64,000 nucleotides of DNA from Siphonodentalium dalli (GCA_032622095.1 CP136066.1:206730978-206794977), one strand, 5' to 3'; positions 1 to 12,565 are shown, numbered from the stretch's first letter. The notes: a model not told the origin generated them from the letters alone. Made by a program: numbers and translations.

Positions 1-261
1 CTTGAACAGGATCTGTAATGCTGAACCACCACAGCCTTGGGTTAAATGTGAAAAGGTGACCTGGACATGCAATACTTGATCAAGAGATTCCAATATAATG
101 ATAATGTATCAAATTCTACCCACAACAGCAATCAAGATGAACACCTCACTGCTGACCGATTAATATATATTATACAGCAGAGCTGTCAATAAATCACAGG
201 CTTATGTTAAATAGGGCAAGGAATTCAAACTAAATTTATTTTTTTAAGAGTGAATACTTTT
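1..261. other. No recognisable feature
   Basis: AT-rich sequence with no gene, TIR or tandem structure I can support. Confidence 0.4.
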
Positions 262-493
262 TTTGTTGAAAAAGAGCCATAAATCAGTTAAAAATTGTCG
301 GATCAAACACATATTCGAACTCGATCTGTCTTTTGTACTGAGAAATTCATATACAAAAATTTGGTTCTGATCATATAAATAATGTTTGAGTTATCGCACC
401 ATGCGTAAAGTGTCTACAGACAGATGGATGGACTAATGACAGTTGGTCAATCCGGATGTTGACACTTCCATACTATTGTATGGGTAAACATAA
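262..493 (+). mobile_element. Family A tandem-repeat element, short copy
   Basis: About one and a half monomers (key words gaaaaagagccata, ggatcaaacacatattcgaa, ccaaaatttggttctgat), then a short gacagatggatggac stretch and the terminal palindrome around catactattgtatgg. Same order as the longer copies at 877-1418 and 33888-34749. Confidence 0.65.
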
Positions 494-876
494 AAATTAG
501 TCTTTTGTGGGTATTAAAGTATCAATTTTCCCATCTCCACCAGCATGGGCATGCATTTGATTTTTTTGTCTGTGAAACACTGGACAAACATGACAAAATA
601 TGTGATAAAACACAATTTATTCCCATCTTTCCTGGCATAGAGACCTTCTCAGAAACCCAGAGTAAGAGTGCAAATTAATTAGATAGAGCTACAGCCTGTA
701 AGCCAGTGTCCTGTCCCTCAAAAACATATATCTGGTTACACCTCACACTAATGTCTAAAAATAACTCTAATTATCAATAACTCAGATTTACTGTTTGTCT
801 CCACAGAGCTAAAGTGATACTGCTGGTAATCAATTAGTTGTTGACTGCTATGGTTATCTGTTCAATTCTTAGTTGA
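494..876. other. No recognisable feature
   Basis: Between two family-A copies. No ORF, TIR or tandem repeat that I can support. Confidence 0.35.
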
Positions 877-1418
877 AAAAGGGCCATAACTCTGGTATAA
901 AATGTTGGATCTAACCCATATTCAATCTCGATTTGTATTTTGAGTTGAGAAACTCGCATACCAAATTTGGTTCTTATCAGCTGAAAAATGGTTGATTTAT
1001 CAAAATATGCAGAAATTCTAAGTCAAAGGGCCATAACTCCATTAAAAAATATCGGATCAAACCCATATTCGAACTCGATCTGTATTTTAGTCCGAGAAAC
1101 TTGCATACCAAATTTGATTCTGATCAGATAAAAAAATTTTGAGTTATGGTAGCATGCATGAATTCTAAGTCGAAAAAGGGACATAACTCCGTAAAAAAAA
1201 ACTTGGATCGAACTCGATCTGTATTTGGTTCTGAGAAATTCATTATACAAAATTTGATTCCGATCAGATAGAAAATATTTCAGTTATCGCACCATGTGTA
1301 AAGTGTCTACAGACAGACAGCCAGCCAGACAGACAGACAGACAGACGGACGGACTAACAACGAGTGGTCAATCCGGACAACGACACTATGTTTACCATAC
1401 TATGGTATGGGTAAACAT
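877..1418 (+). mobile_element. Family A tandem-repeat element with (ACGG/ACAG)n and terminal palindrome
   Basis: Three ~150-bp monomers starting gggccataactc, then a gacagacagacggacgg microsatellite (1309-1353), then ggtcaatccggacaacgaca and the palindrome gtttaccatac/tatggtatgggtaaac. Non-coding. Family B starts on the next base. Confidence 0.75.
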
Positions 1419-1609
1419 AACAAGACAGTCAATGACTGTGGGGTCGCTCACCAGACTGCAAAGACTGATAAGACTGGGACTCTGGAGACCAAAACAGTCA
1501 GCACTTTTCATAATCACTTTAAAAGAAGTAGATTTAAACAGGATATGTGGCTAGAGAGACTTCAAGTATTTAGCTTGGTGAAAATCCACCTTGAAATTGC
1601 CAACTGTAC

Positions 1610-2802
1610 TAGTGATGAGCCGATTGTCAAATAGAGCCATGCGCCGATTGCCGATTATTTGAGATCACAATCGGCCGATTCAGGTGCCGATTCAGATTAT
1701 TTCAATAATTATAGCAGAATATGTTATATGTGTTATATAATACTTAGAATTAGAACCAAGCAACAAACTTAGTAATATGCCAGTACACTGTATACATAAG
1801 TATATGTTTGGGTAAGTAGATAGGTGCATGGTATGGGCAGACTAGTGATCGAATACAGGCAACATACCCATGTATTCTAGGCTATTCCACAACAAATTTT
1901 TTGAAAGTTTGATGTAGCCACGTGCATGACGACATGTCCATGGTCCGTTTTTGATAACAATTCATCAAACGGCATTTTTCTTTGATCCCAATTCAAAGAC
2001 ATCACATCAAAGGAATGAGCCGACTGAACTAGTTGCAAGTTACACCATGTTCATGTCAATTTCACAGACACGATTCAATTTCGGCGTGATCATCATAATA
2101 ATCATTTGTGGTGACATATACGTGACGTCACACGATGCTGACTGGATGGAATGACATTGTCTTCAACTATTTAAAGTCACGTGACATGCACTTTCGGTTT
2201 CTATAGTAGTGTTTATACCTGTTACGCTGTATGTACTATATAGATAGCTTTGTTGTACTGCGTATGCATACATTTTGATTTTTGATAGTTTGACATACAT
2301 AAATCAAAATGTCTACATGTTGACGAACAATAAAGTTACCTATGGGCGTACATGAGTCCCATGATATGTACGTTGTGTTACTTGTCACAATGCTAAAGAA
2401 ATCAATCCACTGAAACGACTGTTCGGTATGCCAATAATTAATGAATTATTATGCGCAATCACGGCGTCATGCTCACTGCCTCACTATAACCCAAAGTGTC
2501 ATGTGCTTCCCGGCGATCCCCACTAATATATTGTTCAAACATAGACACAGGTACGGCCGGGGTATTGCAGAAGACATGTATGTATATCAAGTTTGTGTTT
2601 GGTATCACTTTCCCCATGTTTACTGGTCATTTATTCAACAAAATATCGTCATATTTAAAACAGTTTATTGAAGAAAAACAAGCACTCATTTATTATTTAG
2701 ACAATCGGAAATCCCGATGTTCAAACCCGAGTACCGATTGTCATCCGATGGGCCACAATCGGCCGATTCCGATTGTCGTTCCCGATTATCGGCTCATCAC
2801 TA
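1610..2802. mobile_element. Non-autonomous hAT element, 1193 bp, perfect 8-bp TSD
   Basis: TIR TAGTGATGAGCCGAT at 1610, mirrored by atcggctcatcacta ending at 2802. TSD aactgtac at 1602-1609 and 2803-2810. The paralogous family-B copy has the uninterrupted site with one aactgtac (55944-55951), proving the insertion. Subterminal regions repeat CCGATTG-type words on both sides, as expected for transposase-binding sites. The interior has a TGACGTCA site near 2123 and a CACGTG near 2179 but no transposase. Confidence 0.93.
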
Positions 2803-3248
2803 AACTGTACACTACTGATCACCCCCCTCCTCCAGCTCAACAAGTCCCCTCCCGACCGGGCTCCAGACTCCCAAGTCTTAGGTTGGAATTTCACAACCGA
2901 CACCTCAAACTTTCTCAATTGTTGGAAATTTCCAATCTCACAAGCGCCTTTTTCTAAAACCATTTAAACATGTTTGAAGCCCAATTATCCATGGACCCAA
3001 AACACAATACATGTATGTCAGACCAATCAGTCAGGTGGTTCCAAGGTAGATGTTTTAATGAATTTGGTATTTCGATGATTTTATTGGACACAAAAGTGTT
3101 AACTCCCCATAGCCTGCCATTTCTTGACAGGTTGACCTCATTTTAACAAATCTGAATCTCAGTCACTAAAGGATCCTCCTGATTCCTCCATACTATATGT
3201 ATTAAAGCTAAATAGTCCAAACTATCTTGAGAAGACATTTTAAGAAAT

Positions 3249-3319
3249 ACTATAGAGACATATAGTTATGTCCCTGGTCCCACGGTGGGACCAGGGACAT
3301 AACTATATGTCTCTATAGT
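3249..3319. repeat. Perfect 35-bp-arm palindrome private to family-B copy 1
   Basis: Left arm 3249-3283, single spacer base, right arm 3285-3319, perfectly complementary. Copy 2 of family B has only the left-arm sequence at the same place (near 56390-56425), so the right arm arose in copy 1 by a local inverted duplication. Confidence 0.9.
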
Positions 3320-3689
3320 AATTCTCCCACCCTATTTAACCTGGTGACCCCATCTGAATAAATTTGAATCCTAGACACCAAAGAACCCTTCATACATATC
3401 ATAAATATCAGTAAAATAGACCTGATGGTCCTTATGAAGGAAGCATATTAAGAGGGAAACTGTCCTTCGCTTGGCCCCTATTTGACCAGGTGACCCCATT
3501 AAAAAAAATCTGCATTGCAGTCAAGGAAGAACATTCCATTCTATATAAGCCAACTAGTTCTTGCAAACATATTTTAAGAATTACTATGTAGTGAAATAGT
3601 TAAGTCTCTTGCTCTGGCCTTATTTGACTTTGTGATCCCATTTTCACAAAGGATAAGAATTAACTTCCCCAGTTGAAGTTGGTGATATT

Positions 3690-5620
3690 CACCCATTGGG
3701 CACCTCATTTATGAATTTTATCTTCTGCAAATTAGGGGATATAGAAACTTCCTAGAAGGGAAATTTAACTAACAACAATGTAAATTTGATACTATAGATA
3801 CTTCCCAGAAGATGAGGCCTCCAGAGGGTGAATTTGGTGATGCTAGCCTGCTGTGCGGGATAGCATCACAAAAAGCGTGTCTGTTTCTACATTGTGCATG
3901 CCTGGCCTCAAGCAACACAATGTATTATACAATCAAGCCTTGAAATAGTGTGATAGTGTGTCTGTCATTTGCAGAATGAGGTCCCCAGAGGGTGAATTTA
4001 GTGACGCTAAATTCACCCTCTGGGGACCTCATTCTGATAAGGCCCTCAACTGCTATGGAAGATCTAGAATAAAATTGAATTTCCCCAGTTGAAGTTGGTG
4101 ATGTTCACCCATTGGGCCCCTCAATTATGAATTTTATCTTCTGCAAATTAGGGGATATAGAAACTTCCTAGAAGGGAAATTTAACTAACAACAATGTAAA
4201 TTTGATACTATAGATACTTCCCAGAAGATGAGGCCTAAGCAGAATGAGGTCTCCAGATGGTGAATTTGGTGATGCTAGCCCGCTGTGTGGGATAGCATCA
4301 CTAAAAGCATGTCTGTTCCTACATTGTGCATGTCTGGCCTCAAGCAACACAATGTATTATACAATCAAGCCTTGAAATAGTCTGTCTGTTATTTGCAGAA
4401 TGAGGTCCCCAGAGGGTGAATTTAGTGACGCTATCCTGCACAGCGAGCTAGTATCACTAAATTCACCCTCTGGGGACCTCATTTATGAATTTTATCTTCT
4501 GCAAATTAGGGGATATAGAAACTTCCTAGAAGGGAAATTTAACTAACAACAATGTAAATTTGATACTATAGATACTTCACAGAAGATGAGGCCTAAGCAG
4601 AATGAGGTCTCCAGAGGGTGAATTTGGTGATGCTAGCCTGCTGTGCGGGATAGCATCACAAAAAGCGTGTCTGTTTCTACATTGTGCATGCCTGGCCTCA
4701 AGCAACACAATGTATTATACAATCAAGCCTTGAAATAGTGTGTCTGTCATTTGCAGAATGAGGTCCCCAGAGGGTGAATTTAGTGACGCTAAATTCACCC
4801 TCTGGGGACCTCATTCTGATAAGGCCCTCAACTGCTATGGAAGATCTAGAATAAAATTGAATTTCCCCAGTTGAAGTTGGTGATGTTCACCCATTGGGCC
4901 CCTCAATTATGAATTTTATCTTCTGCAAATTAGGGGATATAGAAACTTCCTAGAAGGGAAATTTAACTAACAACAATGTAAATTTGATACTATAGATACT
5001 TCCCAGAAGATGAGGCCTAAGCAGAATGAGGTCTCCAGATGGTGAATTTGGTGATGCTAGCCCGCTGTGTGGGATAGCATCACTAAAAGCATGTCTGTTC
5101 CTACATTGTGCATGTCTGGCCTCAAGCAACACAATGTATTATACAATCAAGCCTTGAAATAGTCTGTCTGTTATTTGCAGAATGAGGTCCCCAGAGGGTG
5201 AATTTAGTGACGCTATCCTGCACAGCGAGCTAGTATCACTAAATTCACCCTCTGGGGACCTCATTCTGATAAGGCCCTCAACTGCTATGGAAGACCTAGA
5301 ATAAGATTGAAGTTCCCCAGTTGAAGTTGGTGATGTTCACCCATTGGGCACCTCAATCATGAATTTTATCTTCTGCAAATTAGGGGATATATAAACTTCC
5401 TAGAAGGGAAATTTAACTAACAACAATGTAAATTTGATACTATAGATACTTCACAGAAGATGAGGCCTAAGCAGAATGAGATCTTGAGACTCTAGATACT
5501 TCCCAGAAGATGAGGCCTAAGCAGAATAAGGTTCTCAGAGGGTGTATTTGGTTATGCTAGCCTGCTGTGTGGAGCAACCCCCTAAATTCACCCTCTGGGA
5601 ACCTCATTCTAAAAATGCCA
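3690..5620. repeat. ~780-bp tandem duplication of a family-H foldback module inside family B
   Basis: The anchor tgaattttatcttctgcaaa recurs at about 3713, 4125, 4486, 4907 and 5360. Blocks 4125 and 4907 (782 bp apart) are virtually identical, as are 3713 and 4486 (773 bp), so a ~780-bp block was duplicated recently. Each block holds palindromic caccctctggggacctcatt units of the family-H hAT MITE. Confidence 0.85.
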
Positions 5621-5997
5621 GACACTCTTAATTCAAACTTGGAGAAAATGAAATTAATCTGATTTTAATGACCACTGAGTGATAATGTAAACAACAAGGG
5701 TGCTTCATTGATAACACCATTAATCTCAGTTAAATTACAAATGACACGAATTACACTCTCTGGGGATGGAAAGCACTATGGCACAGCAGATGTTATCTAC
5801 TCATCTGCCAGTTGTATAAACATGTGTCCATCAGAGCACATGGGTGGCTTGCTGTAGTAGAGAATACAAGGATTTAAAGTCATTTACTGAACATTTCTGT
5901 ACATCTGTCTGTTCCTGATTTCTCCCAAACCCCTGATTTCAACCAAATATAGTGGAGTGACTAGAGGTACCTCCCCTCCCCTCCCAAAGATGTAATG

Positions 5998-6165
5998 TCA
6001 TAGGTTCTTAAAAATTTTAATGAGTTTTTTTTTATTTTATTTAAAAATAAAATATTTTATTTAATAAAAAAAAAATTATTTATTAAAAATAAAATATATA
6101 TTTATTTTTTTTGGTTAAATTGAGCAATAAGTTAAATTGAAAAAAAAAAAAATAAATAAAGATTT
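5998..6165. repeat. A/T simple-sequence tract
   Basis: Almost pure A/T (taaaaataaaatattttatt and similar). Replaces monomer sequence seen in copy 2. Confidence 0.8.
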
Positions 6166-6540
6166 TGACCCAGTGATCTCATTTGAACAAATCTGAACCA
6201 CAGTCACCCAAGGTACCCTCATACCAAATATGAACCCATTCGGCCCGACAACTTCAGAAAAGAAGTCGTTTTAAGAATTACTATGTGGAAAAATAGTTAT
6301 GGTCCTGACATCAAAACTATTTGACTTGGTGACCTCATTTGAACAAATCTGAATGAGAGTCACCTAGGGAACATCCACACCAAATATGAACCAATTCGGT
6401 ATGATGGTTTCAGAGGAGAAGATGTTTTTTTTTAAGTTGACGGACGGACAGACAGACGGACAGACGGACAGACGGACGGACGACGGACGAGGAGTGATGA
6501 CTATAGCTCCACCGGAGACTTTGTCTCAGGTGAGCTAAAA

Positions 6541-7358
6541 AGCATCTATGCATTGTCCAATAATACCTAGCTGGGAGAATTGAATTAAGTATTTCCTAGA
6601 TTTTCAAGTAGCTTCCGTGAAAATGAAACTGATATATTCCATGTATTCTGTCAATCGTAAAACTATTTGTGCGCTCTGACGTCATATATACTGCAGGGTT
6701 TGTCCGCAGGAGATATTTATAGCGGCGAAATACGAATGGTATAGCGAAATCTTTCAAACTCGGAACGCGTAGCTTGTCAATAGTCTGTATTAGTCCAACA
6801 ACTGACGACCGCTGCTATAGAGTTTTAGCCAACGTGTTATAAAATATGATTGAGTTTTGGCGGGAAATGGGAACATGTGCGCCGTTGTTTGTGTTTGGGG
6901 ACCCAGGCGAAACTATTATTGACTGTACTTTGACTTTATCTCCATATTGGGGGGAGGGATGTTTATTGTGTTTATCCTCCATGCATGTAATATGGGTCAA
7001 ATGAATGGTGTTGTCACTATGAATTCCCGCTATAAAGACTGATTTGGGACAGGTTCCGTATTATAACAGTACGATAGCATCATAGCACGGGATCTCGGAG
7101 GTAGATACCTTCTTTGGTAGGAGAACCGCCTGCTGGAGTATGTTGATCCCTACTCTGCCTAACTCAGCAATTCGGCATTCTTTGATCAAATTATGTAATC
7201 GTACGATAGCACGGGATCTCCGAGCGTGAGTAGTTTCAACCACAGAAATCCCGTGCAAAATAATATCCGTACTCAGCAGTCCGACATTCTTTGATGTTAC
7301 CGCGACATTTATTACGCTGTATATAACGTCGCTATTTCAATGCACACCAAACATTACA
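6541..7358. other. Low-repeat region with promoter-like motifs
   Basis: No coding frame recognised. A consensus CRE TGACGTCA at 6677-6684 and a consensus E2F-type site ttttggcgggaaa at 6855-6867 lie 170 bp apart. Between 7070 and 7300 a ~130-bp segment is imperfectly duplicated (gtacgatagca...cacgggatctc; ggcattctttgatca / gacattctttgatgt). No transcript evidence. Confidence 0.3.
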
Positions 7359-8727
7359 TAGTCCAAGTCTTCTCGTACTAAAACCAGCTAAGATATTGGG
7401 ATGGCGAGATGCTGGATTTAGTCCGAGGCCGCTTGCATAGGCTTCTTATAACATGACTTACGCCCAGGATCTGTGGCGGGAATTTGTGGTGTATTTTACT
7501 CAATTTAACTAACAAATCAATACATGTTGCTATATACATCGGAAAGAGAGACATCTTATGGTCAGAATGGTGTATAATAATCTAACTTTAATGTTAGATT
7601 ACACATAGAATATTCCGGTTGATTGCCACAAACATCGCTTTGTTTCTCTGTTTGTTTACGTTTTAACTGAAAGCCGAAGTGGTCCGAATAACTTCGGCAT
7701 AATCCGCTGTTTGTTCTGGGTATTTCTAGTTTCCGTTTCTATATATAGTGCGGGATTTTCCGAACAAAATGGCGAAAACCGATCGCCCCAAAGTCCAGTT
7801 TCCTATGTGCTTTGAGAACAATTCCCGCACTAAAAACTTAATGACATAATGGAGGATCAGAACGGTAGTTTTGTTGACAATTTTCGCAAGCAACTTGTCA
7901 AAATTGGAGCAAATTAGAACTCTTGTGTCTGACTTGCCATGCGTGTGATGTGCATTTTGACATTTGTGTTGATAAAATAATCGGAGAACCGAATCACACA
8001 GTTTCGAAATATAGTTCTTCCGTTTTAGTGGGACTTTTCAAACTTAAGGTTCAAAATTTATACACATTTTGTTTGATTTTTTGTGTGCTTAACAAGAGTA
8101 GTATATTGCCCTGTTCGCTTAGTATATATCTTAATTTCGCGGAAGTCCACCAAATGTGGGTGAAATGTAGCACCATATAAGGCATATTATTTATTCTAAT
8201 GCTCGTTGTGTTTACACTGTTTTAAACTTTGAGAGGGTTGTAATTCCCGTAATTTATTTAATGTATTACATTTATATCTCCAATGTTTAATTAATCTATT
8301 TATTTTTTTATTTATTGACACACATAATTACGATTACAATGGAGAATTCATCGTAATTTGCGTTATTAGTCCAAAATCAACGGAATATTTTCAACGGAAA
8401 ATGCCGAACACAGTTCGCGAGGTCAACTGAGTTCGCATACGTTAAAAAAATTGTAAACATTGCGGTAAATGTCTCTTTTCGCATTAAATTACCGCTTTCA
8501 ATTCACAACTGATGTGGGTTTCAGATGAAACAGCATGTCTTCTGCGGAAAATATACGTTTATTGTCGCAATTGTGATATTTTATTTCATATAATTGTGGT
8601 TTTATTTGAGCGGGTCACTAACGCTTAAGTCATGTTATAAGAAGCCTATGCAAGCGGGCTCGGACTAAATCCAGCATCTCGCCATCCCAATATCTTAGCT
8701 GGTTTTAGTACGAGAAGACTTGGACTA
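7359..8727. mobile_element. Long-TIR DNA element (hAT-like TSD), 1369 bp
   Basis: Terminal inverted repeats of ~105 bp start TAGTCCAAGTCTTCTCGTAC at 7359 and are mirrored up to 8727. Flanks acattaca (7351-7358) and acattacg (8728-8735) form a 7/8 target duplication. No transposase. The interior 7740-8002 has a relative at 28305-28590, both with a 22-codon ORF (7849-7917; 28415-28483). TIRs this long are unusual for hAT, so the superfamily is open. Confidence 0.75.
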
Positions 8728-8819
8728 ACATTACGTTGTAGTTTTGGCGCTTTGATTTCAAAGTGTTACGCTTTACCGGTAACACACTGTACTCAATTGT
8801 GTACTTAGTTTTATTATTT

Positions 8820-9745
8820 TATAGTACACTAGCAGGTGACCCGACTTCGTCCGGGCTTTGACCTTGAATTGACCATTTTGAAGGTCAAGGTCAGGGCGGG
8901 GTAACGATTTGACCCATTGAGTTAATTCTGCCTTTTTAATGAGAAATGATGGTACCCGTCCCATGATGGTACCCGTCTCTAAAAGAGGTACGTTTGTGGG
9001 TACCCGTTTCAAGGTGAAGATCACCTTGGGCGGAAAAACTTACCCCATGATAATCTCCCCCGTTCCTTGGAACCCCTAAATACGAAGACAGACATAAGAA
9101 TCACAACTGGCGTGGTTCGTCTCATGGCTTTGTTCGAAAAAGCAATTGCAACAGCTTCCGAGACACGTATGCTGCACCTTGGTGTCAAATTTCATCGAAA
9201 TCCGCCAGTTTTACCCGATTTGACCTCGAATTGATCATTTTCAAGGTCAAGTCAGGGTCACAATTTAACCAGTCCATGACACTTCCCGTGGGTAGCAAGT
9301 TTGAGCTCAATCGGTTCGAGTCTATAAAGGACACACACATATATATCATTTGTGGGTACCCGTTTCAAGGTGAAGATCACCTCGGGCGAAAAAACTGACC
9401 CGATGAAAATCTCCCCCGTTCCTAGGAAGCCCGAAGTACGTAAGAATCACACAACACGCTCATGTCTGGATACAGTCACGATCACGTGTGGACCCAGACG
9501 TAAGAATCACATTACACGCATACGCTCTTTATCAACGACACTGCGGATACAAACGCTCTTTAACTATCAACAAGATTAACCCCACCGTGCCAATGGCGGT
9601 AATTTTTGTGACTGGGAGTGGAGAATGGGTGCTCTGATCTTCTCCAAAACGGCGGTAAACACTGCCTGTGGGTTTTAAACCTTAGATTGGAAGTTTGAGC
9701 TCAATCGGTCCAGCCGTTTTCCTGACCATATTTATAAGATGAAAA
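8820..9745 (+). repeat. Family E dispersed repeat with internal duplication
   Basis: Direct repeats of ggtacccgtttcaaggtgaa, gatcacctygggcg and atctcccccgttcct at about 8996-9065 and 9354-9425. Words such as aggtcaaggtcaggg and gagctcaatcggt recur. No coding capacity. Confidence 0.55.
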
Positions 9746-9760
9746 TAAAATGAAATAAAA

Positions 9761-10878
9761 GGTCGCAGACCACATGTCCCCCGACTGGAGTGGTAAACTT
9801 CATGATTGGATTTGTTAGAAGGATACTATTTGCAACAATGTTATGCAATATATAGATGTTGCAAACCACCGCAAAATTTCTTGGACAAAACAACCCGATG
9901 AACAAACGCATGCAAACGCGAAAAAAATGATATTTTTGTATTAGCTATATAGATGTTGCAAATCACCAACATGTTAGGAACAATATCCCAGAGTTTCAAA
10001 TCTCTACATTTAAAACTGTAGGAGGAGTTGATTACACCATGAAGGTACCCAATCTCATCCAAAAGGCAAAAATGTTCCAAATTTTCTAAGTCGAAAACCC
10101 CCCAAAAATATGGAAAATATAATATTTTTTATTAGCTATATAGATGTTGCAAATCACCAACATGTTAGGAACAATATCCCAGAGTTTCAAATCTCTACAT
10201 TTAAAACTGTAGGAGGAGTTGATTACACCATGAAGGTACCCAATCTCATCCAAAAGGCAAAAATGTTCCAAATTTTCTAAGTCGAAAACCCCCCCCCCCC
10301 CCAAAAATATGGAAAAAATGATATTTTTGATTAGCTATATAGATGTTGCAAATCACCAACATGTTAGGAACAATATCCCAGAGTTTCAAATCTCTACATT
10401 TAAAACTGTAGGAGGAGTTGATTACACCATGAAGGTACCCAATCTCATCCAAAAGGCAAAAATGTTCCAAGTCGAAAACCCCCCCAAAAATATGGAAAAA
10501 ATGATATTTTTGATTAGCTATATAGATGTTGCAAATCACCAACATGTTAGGAACAATATCCCAGAGTTTCAAATCTCTACATTTAAAACTGTAGTAGGAG
10601 TTGATTACACCATGAAGGTACCCAATCTCATCCAAAAGGCAAAAATGTTTCAAATTTTCTAAGTCGAAAACCCCCCCAAAAATATGGAAAAAATTATATT
10701 TTTGATTAGCTATATAGATGTTGCAAATCACCAACATGTTAGTAACAATATCCCAGAGTTTCAAATCTCTACGTTTAAAACTGTAGGAGGAGTTGATTAC
10801 ACCATGAAGGTACCCAATCTCGGACGCATGGACGGACGGACGCACGGACGGAAACGTCGGGGGACAAAAATAAAATGA
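9761..10878 (+). mobile_element. Family D element: ~175-bp monomers, (ACGG)n, inverted subterminal motifs
   Basis: About five to six monomers of ~175 bp (tagatgttgcaaatcaccaa, taggaggagttgattacacc, aggtacccaatctcatccaa), then ggacggacggacgcacgg. The 5' motif tgtcccccgac (near 9774) and 3' motif gtcgggggaca (near 10856) are perfect 11-bp inverted repeats. The word aaaataaaatgaaa sits outside both. Open frames on both strands here are tandem-repeat artefacts. Confidence 0.75.
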
Positions 10879-10935
10879 AAGCCACCCACCCACCCCTATT
10901 TTTTTGTCACAAGAAACACAGGTATATATTTTTTT

Positions 10936-11665
10936 GGCCAAAGAGTAAAATCCAAGATGGCTGCCGGTGGCCATGTTTTATGACCGAATGACCCCAAAAT
11001 GACTCGTTCCCATCTACATGTCAATATTAACATGAGTGACAAATTTCATGATGATCAAACGAACACTCCGGTGTGTAGCGCGTGCTAATAGATTGAATTT
11101 TGAAATTCAAGATGACTGCTGGAGGCCATGCTTTTTTACCGAATGGCCCCAAAATGACTCATTCCCATCTCCATGTCAATGTCAACAGCCATGACAAATT
11201 TCATAACGATCCGACCAAAGATACGACTTGTAGCCTGTGCCAAACGATTTAGTCATGCAAAGAGTTACTATCCAAGATGGCGGCCATGTTTTATGGCCAA
11301 ATGACCCCAAAATGAGTCGTTTCCCCATCTATATGTCAATGTTATCATCCATGACAAATTTCATGATGATCCAACAACAGGTATGACCTCTAACCCGTGC
11401 CAAAAGATTTAGTCATGCAAAGAGTAAAATCCAAGATGGCTGCCGGCCGTCATGTCTTTTGACCGAATGACCCCAAAATGACTCGTTTCCCATCTACATG
11501 TCAATGTCAACAGCCATGACAAATTTCATAATGATCCGACCAAAGATACGACCTGTAGCATGTGCTAATGGAAATTGTTGACGGACATCTCCACACACAC
11601 ACACGGACGACGGATACCAAGCCATGGCAATAGCTCAAACTTTACAAGTAAAGTTGAGCTAAAAA
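10936..11665 (+). mobile_element. Family C element, copy 1 (four monomers)
   Basis: Four ~155-bp monomers each opening with tccaagatggctgcc-like sequence and containing ccccaaaatgactcgt and catgacaaatttcat. They are followed by cacacggacgacgga and the palindrome tagctcaaacttta/taaagttgagcta. Confidence 0.8.
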
Positions 11666-12006
11666 TTATCCTAGTAAAAACAGTCAGTTTGGGTGGTTAG
11701 TTGTTTGTAGAGAACTTAATGTCACAGTTTTGGCGAAATCAAATGTTAAAGGTACGGATGGCCTTCGCATTGGGTATTGCTGTTAAAATAGTCACATCCG
11801 TTAAAACCGCTATAAACAGAAAGAATATTAAAATACACATGGATAGAAATACCTTGTTCTTTTGGCAATCATAAATATCGCGTAAATAGTATGTTATTGT
11901 CAACTTTGTAATGTAAGCAAAAGCCAAAATTGTTAAAGAACCTGGCTTTTGTTTACATAACACAGAGTACGAAGACAATAACATACTATTTGCATAATAT
12001 TCATGG
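11666..12006. other. No recognisable feature
   Basis: No supported gene or repeat boundary. The 108-aa frame on the minus strand lacks any recognisable domain and runs into the neighbouring hAT element. Confidence 0.35.
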
Positions 12007-12014
12007 TTGGTATA

Positions 12015-12565
12015 CAGGCTTCGCGCTGACACTTGCCAATGGCAAAAATAATTCACATTTGGCAAAAAATATTTTTATGTGGCAAGTAACTTTTTAATTC
12101 CCCAATACAGTTGAATTATATCGGTCAATCAATACCATTCATTTTTGGAAACTATTACAATAGAATTATATTAGTGATGTTTTATATGGTTTCGGAAAGT
12201 TAACACCTCCCTTGAGATGTTGTTAATCTGGTAACATTATTGAGGGGTGGAGGGATTACCAATATGAAGTGTGATGGTGGTGTTTACATAGCTAATCCTC
12301 TTGTGATGTTCCCTTCTGATGAAGTAACTCTTCTACCATTTTATTGTTCGGTGATTGGTTTATTGTTGTATGCTAACCACAATAGATAGGCCAGTATAAT
12401 TATTAACTAACTGCTTTGCTGTCGATATCAAACGTCATTCAAACCGCGAGCGTTGAAACATAAAACTCAATCAATGTTGCAGAAAATGATACTATCAGGT
12501 ATAAAAAATATTTTCATTTGGCAAATTATTTGGCAAAAGTAAATTTCGGTCCAGCGCGGACCCTG
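12015..12565. mobile_element. Non-autonomous hAT element, 551 bp (CAGGSTYCGCGCTG family)
   Basis: TIR caggcttcgcgctg at 12015 and cagcgcggaccctg ending at 12565. TSD ttggtata at 12007-12014 and 12566-12573, perfect. Same family as 30252-31011; both carry subterminal ttgccaatggc/gccaaatg-type words. Confidence 0.9.

Larger units (their letters stand above)
1419..6540 (+). mobile_element. Family B element, copy 1 (Helentron/pearl-like, 5.1 kb, with nested insertions)
   Basis: Begins aacaagacagtcaatgactg and ends gtctcaggtgagctaaaa; copy 2 (55761-59256) has the same ends. The 5' motif gctcaccagac is complementary to the 3' motif gtctcaggtgagc. Towards the 3' end it has ~190-bp monomers (gtgacctcatttgaacaaat, tacaccaaatatgaacc, agaattactatg), a gacggacagacgg microsatellite (6439-6490), and a hairpin made by ctccaccggagac and gtctcaggtgag. 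Inside are a full hAT insertion (1610-2802), a private palindrome (3249-3319) and a ~780-bp tandem duplication. No transposase ORF. Confidence 0.75.

Noticed and set aside
2496-2957. 153-aa plus-strand ORF
   Set aside because: Crosses the hAT right end into family B, so it spans an insertion junction and cannot be an inherited gene.
10246-10974. 242-aa minus-strand ORF
   Set aside because: Covers family-D monomers; the repeat peptide is an artefact of tandem copies, with a matching open frame on the other strand.
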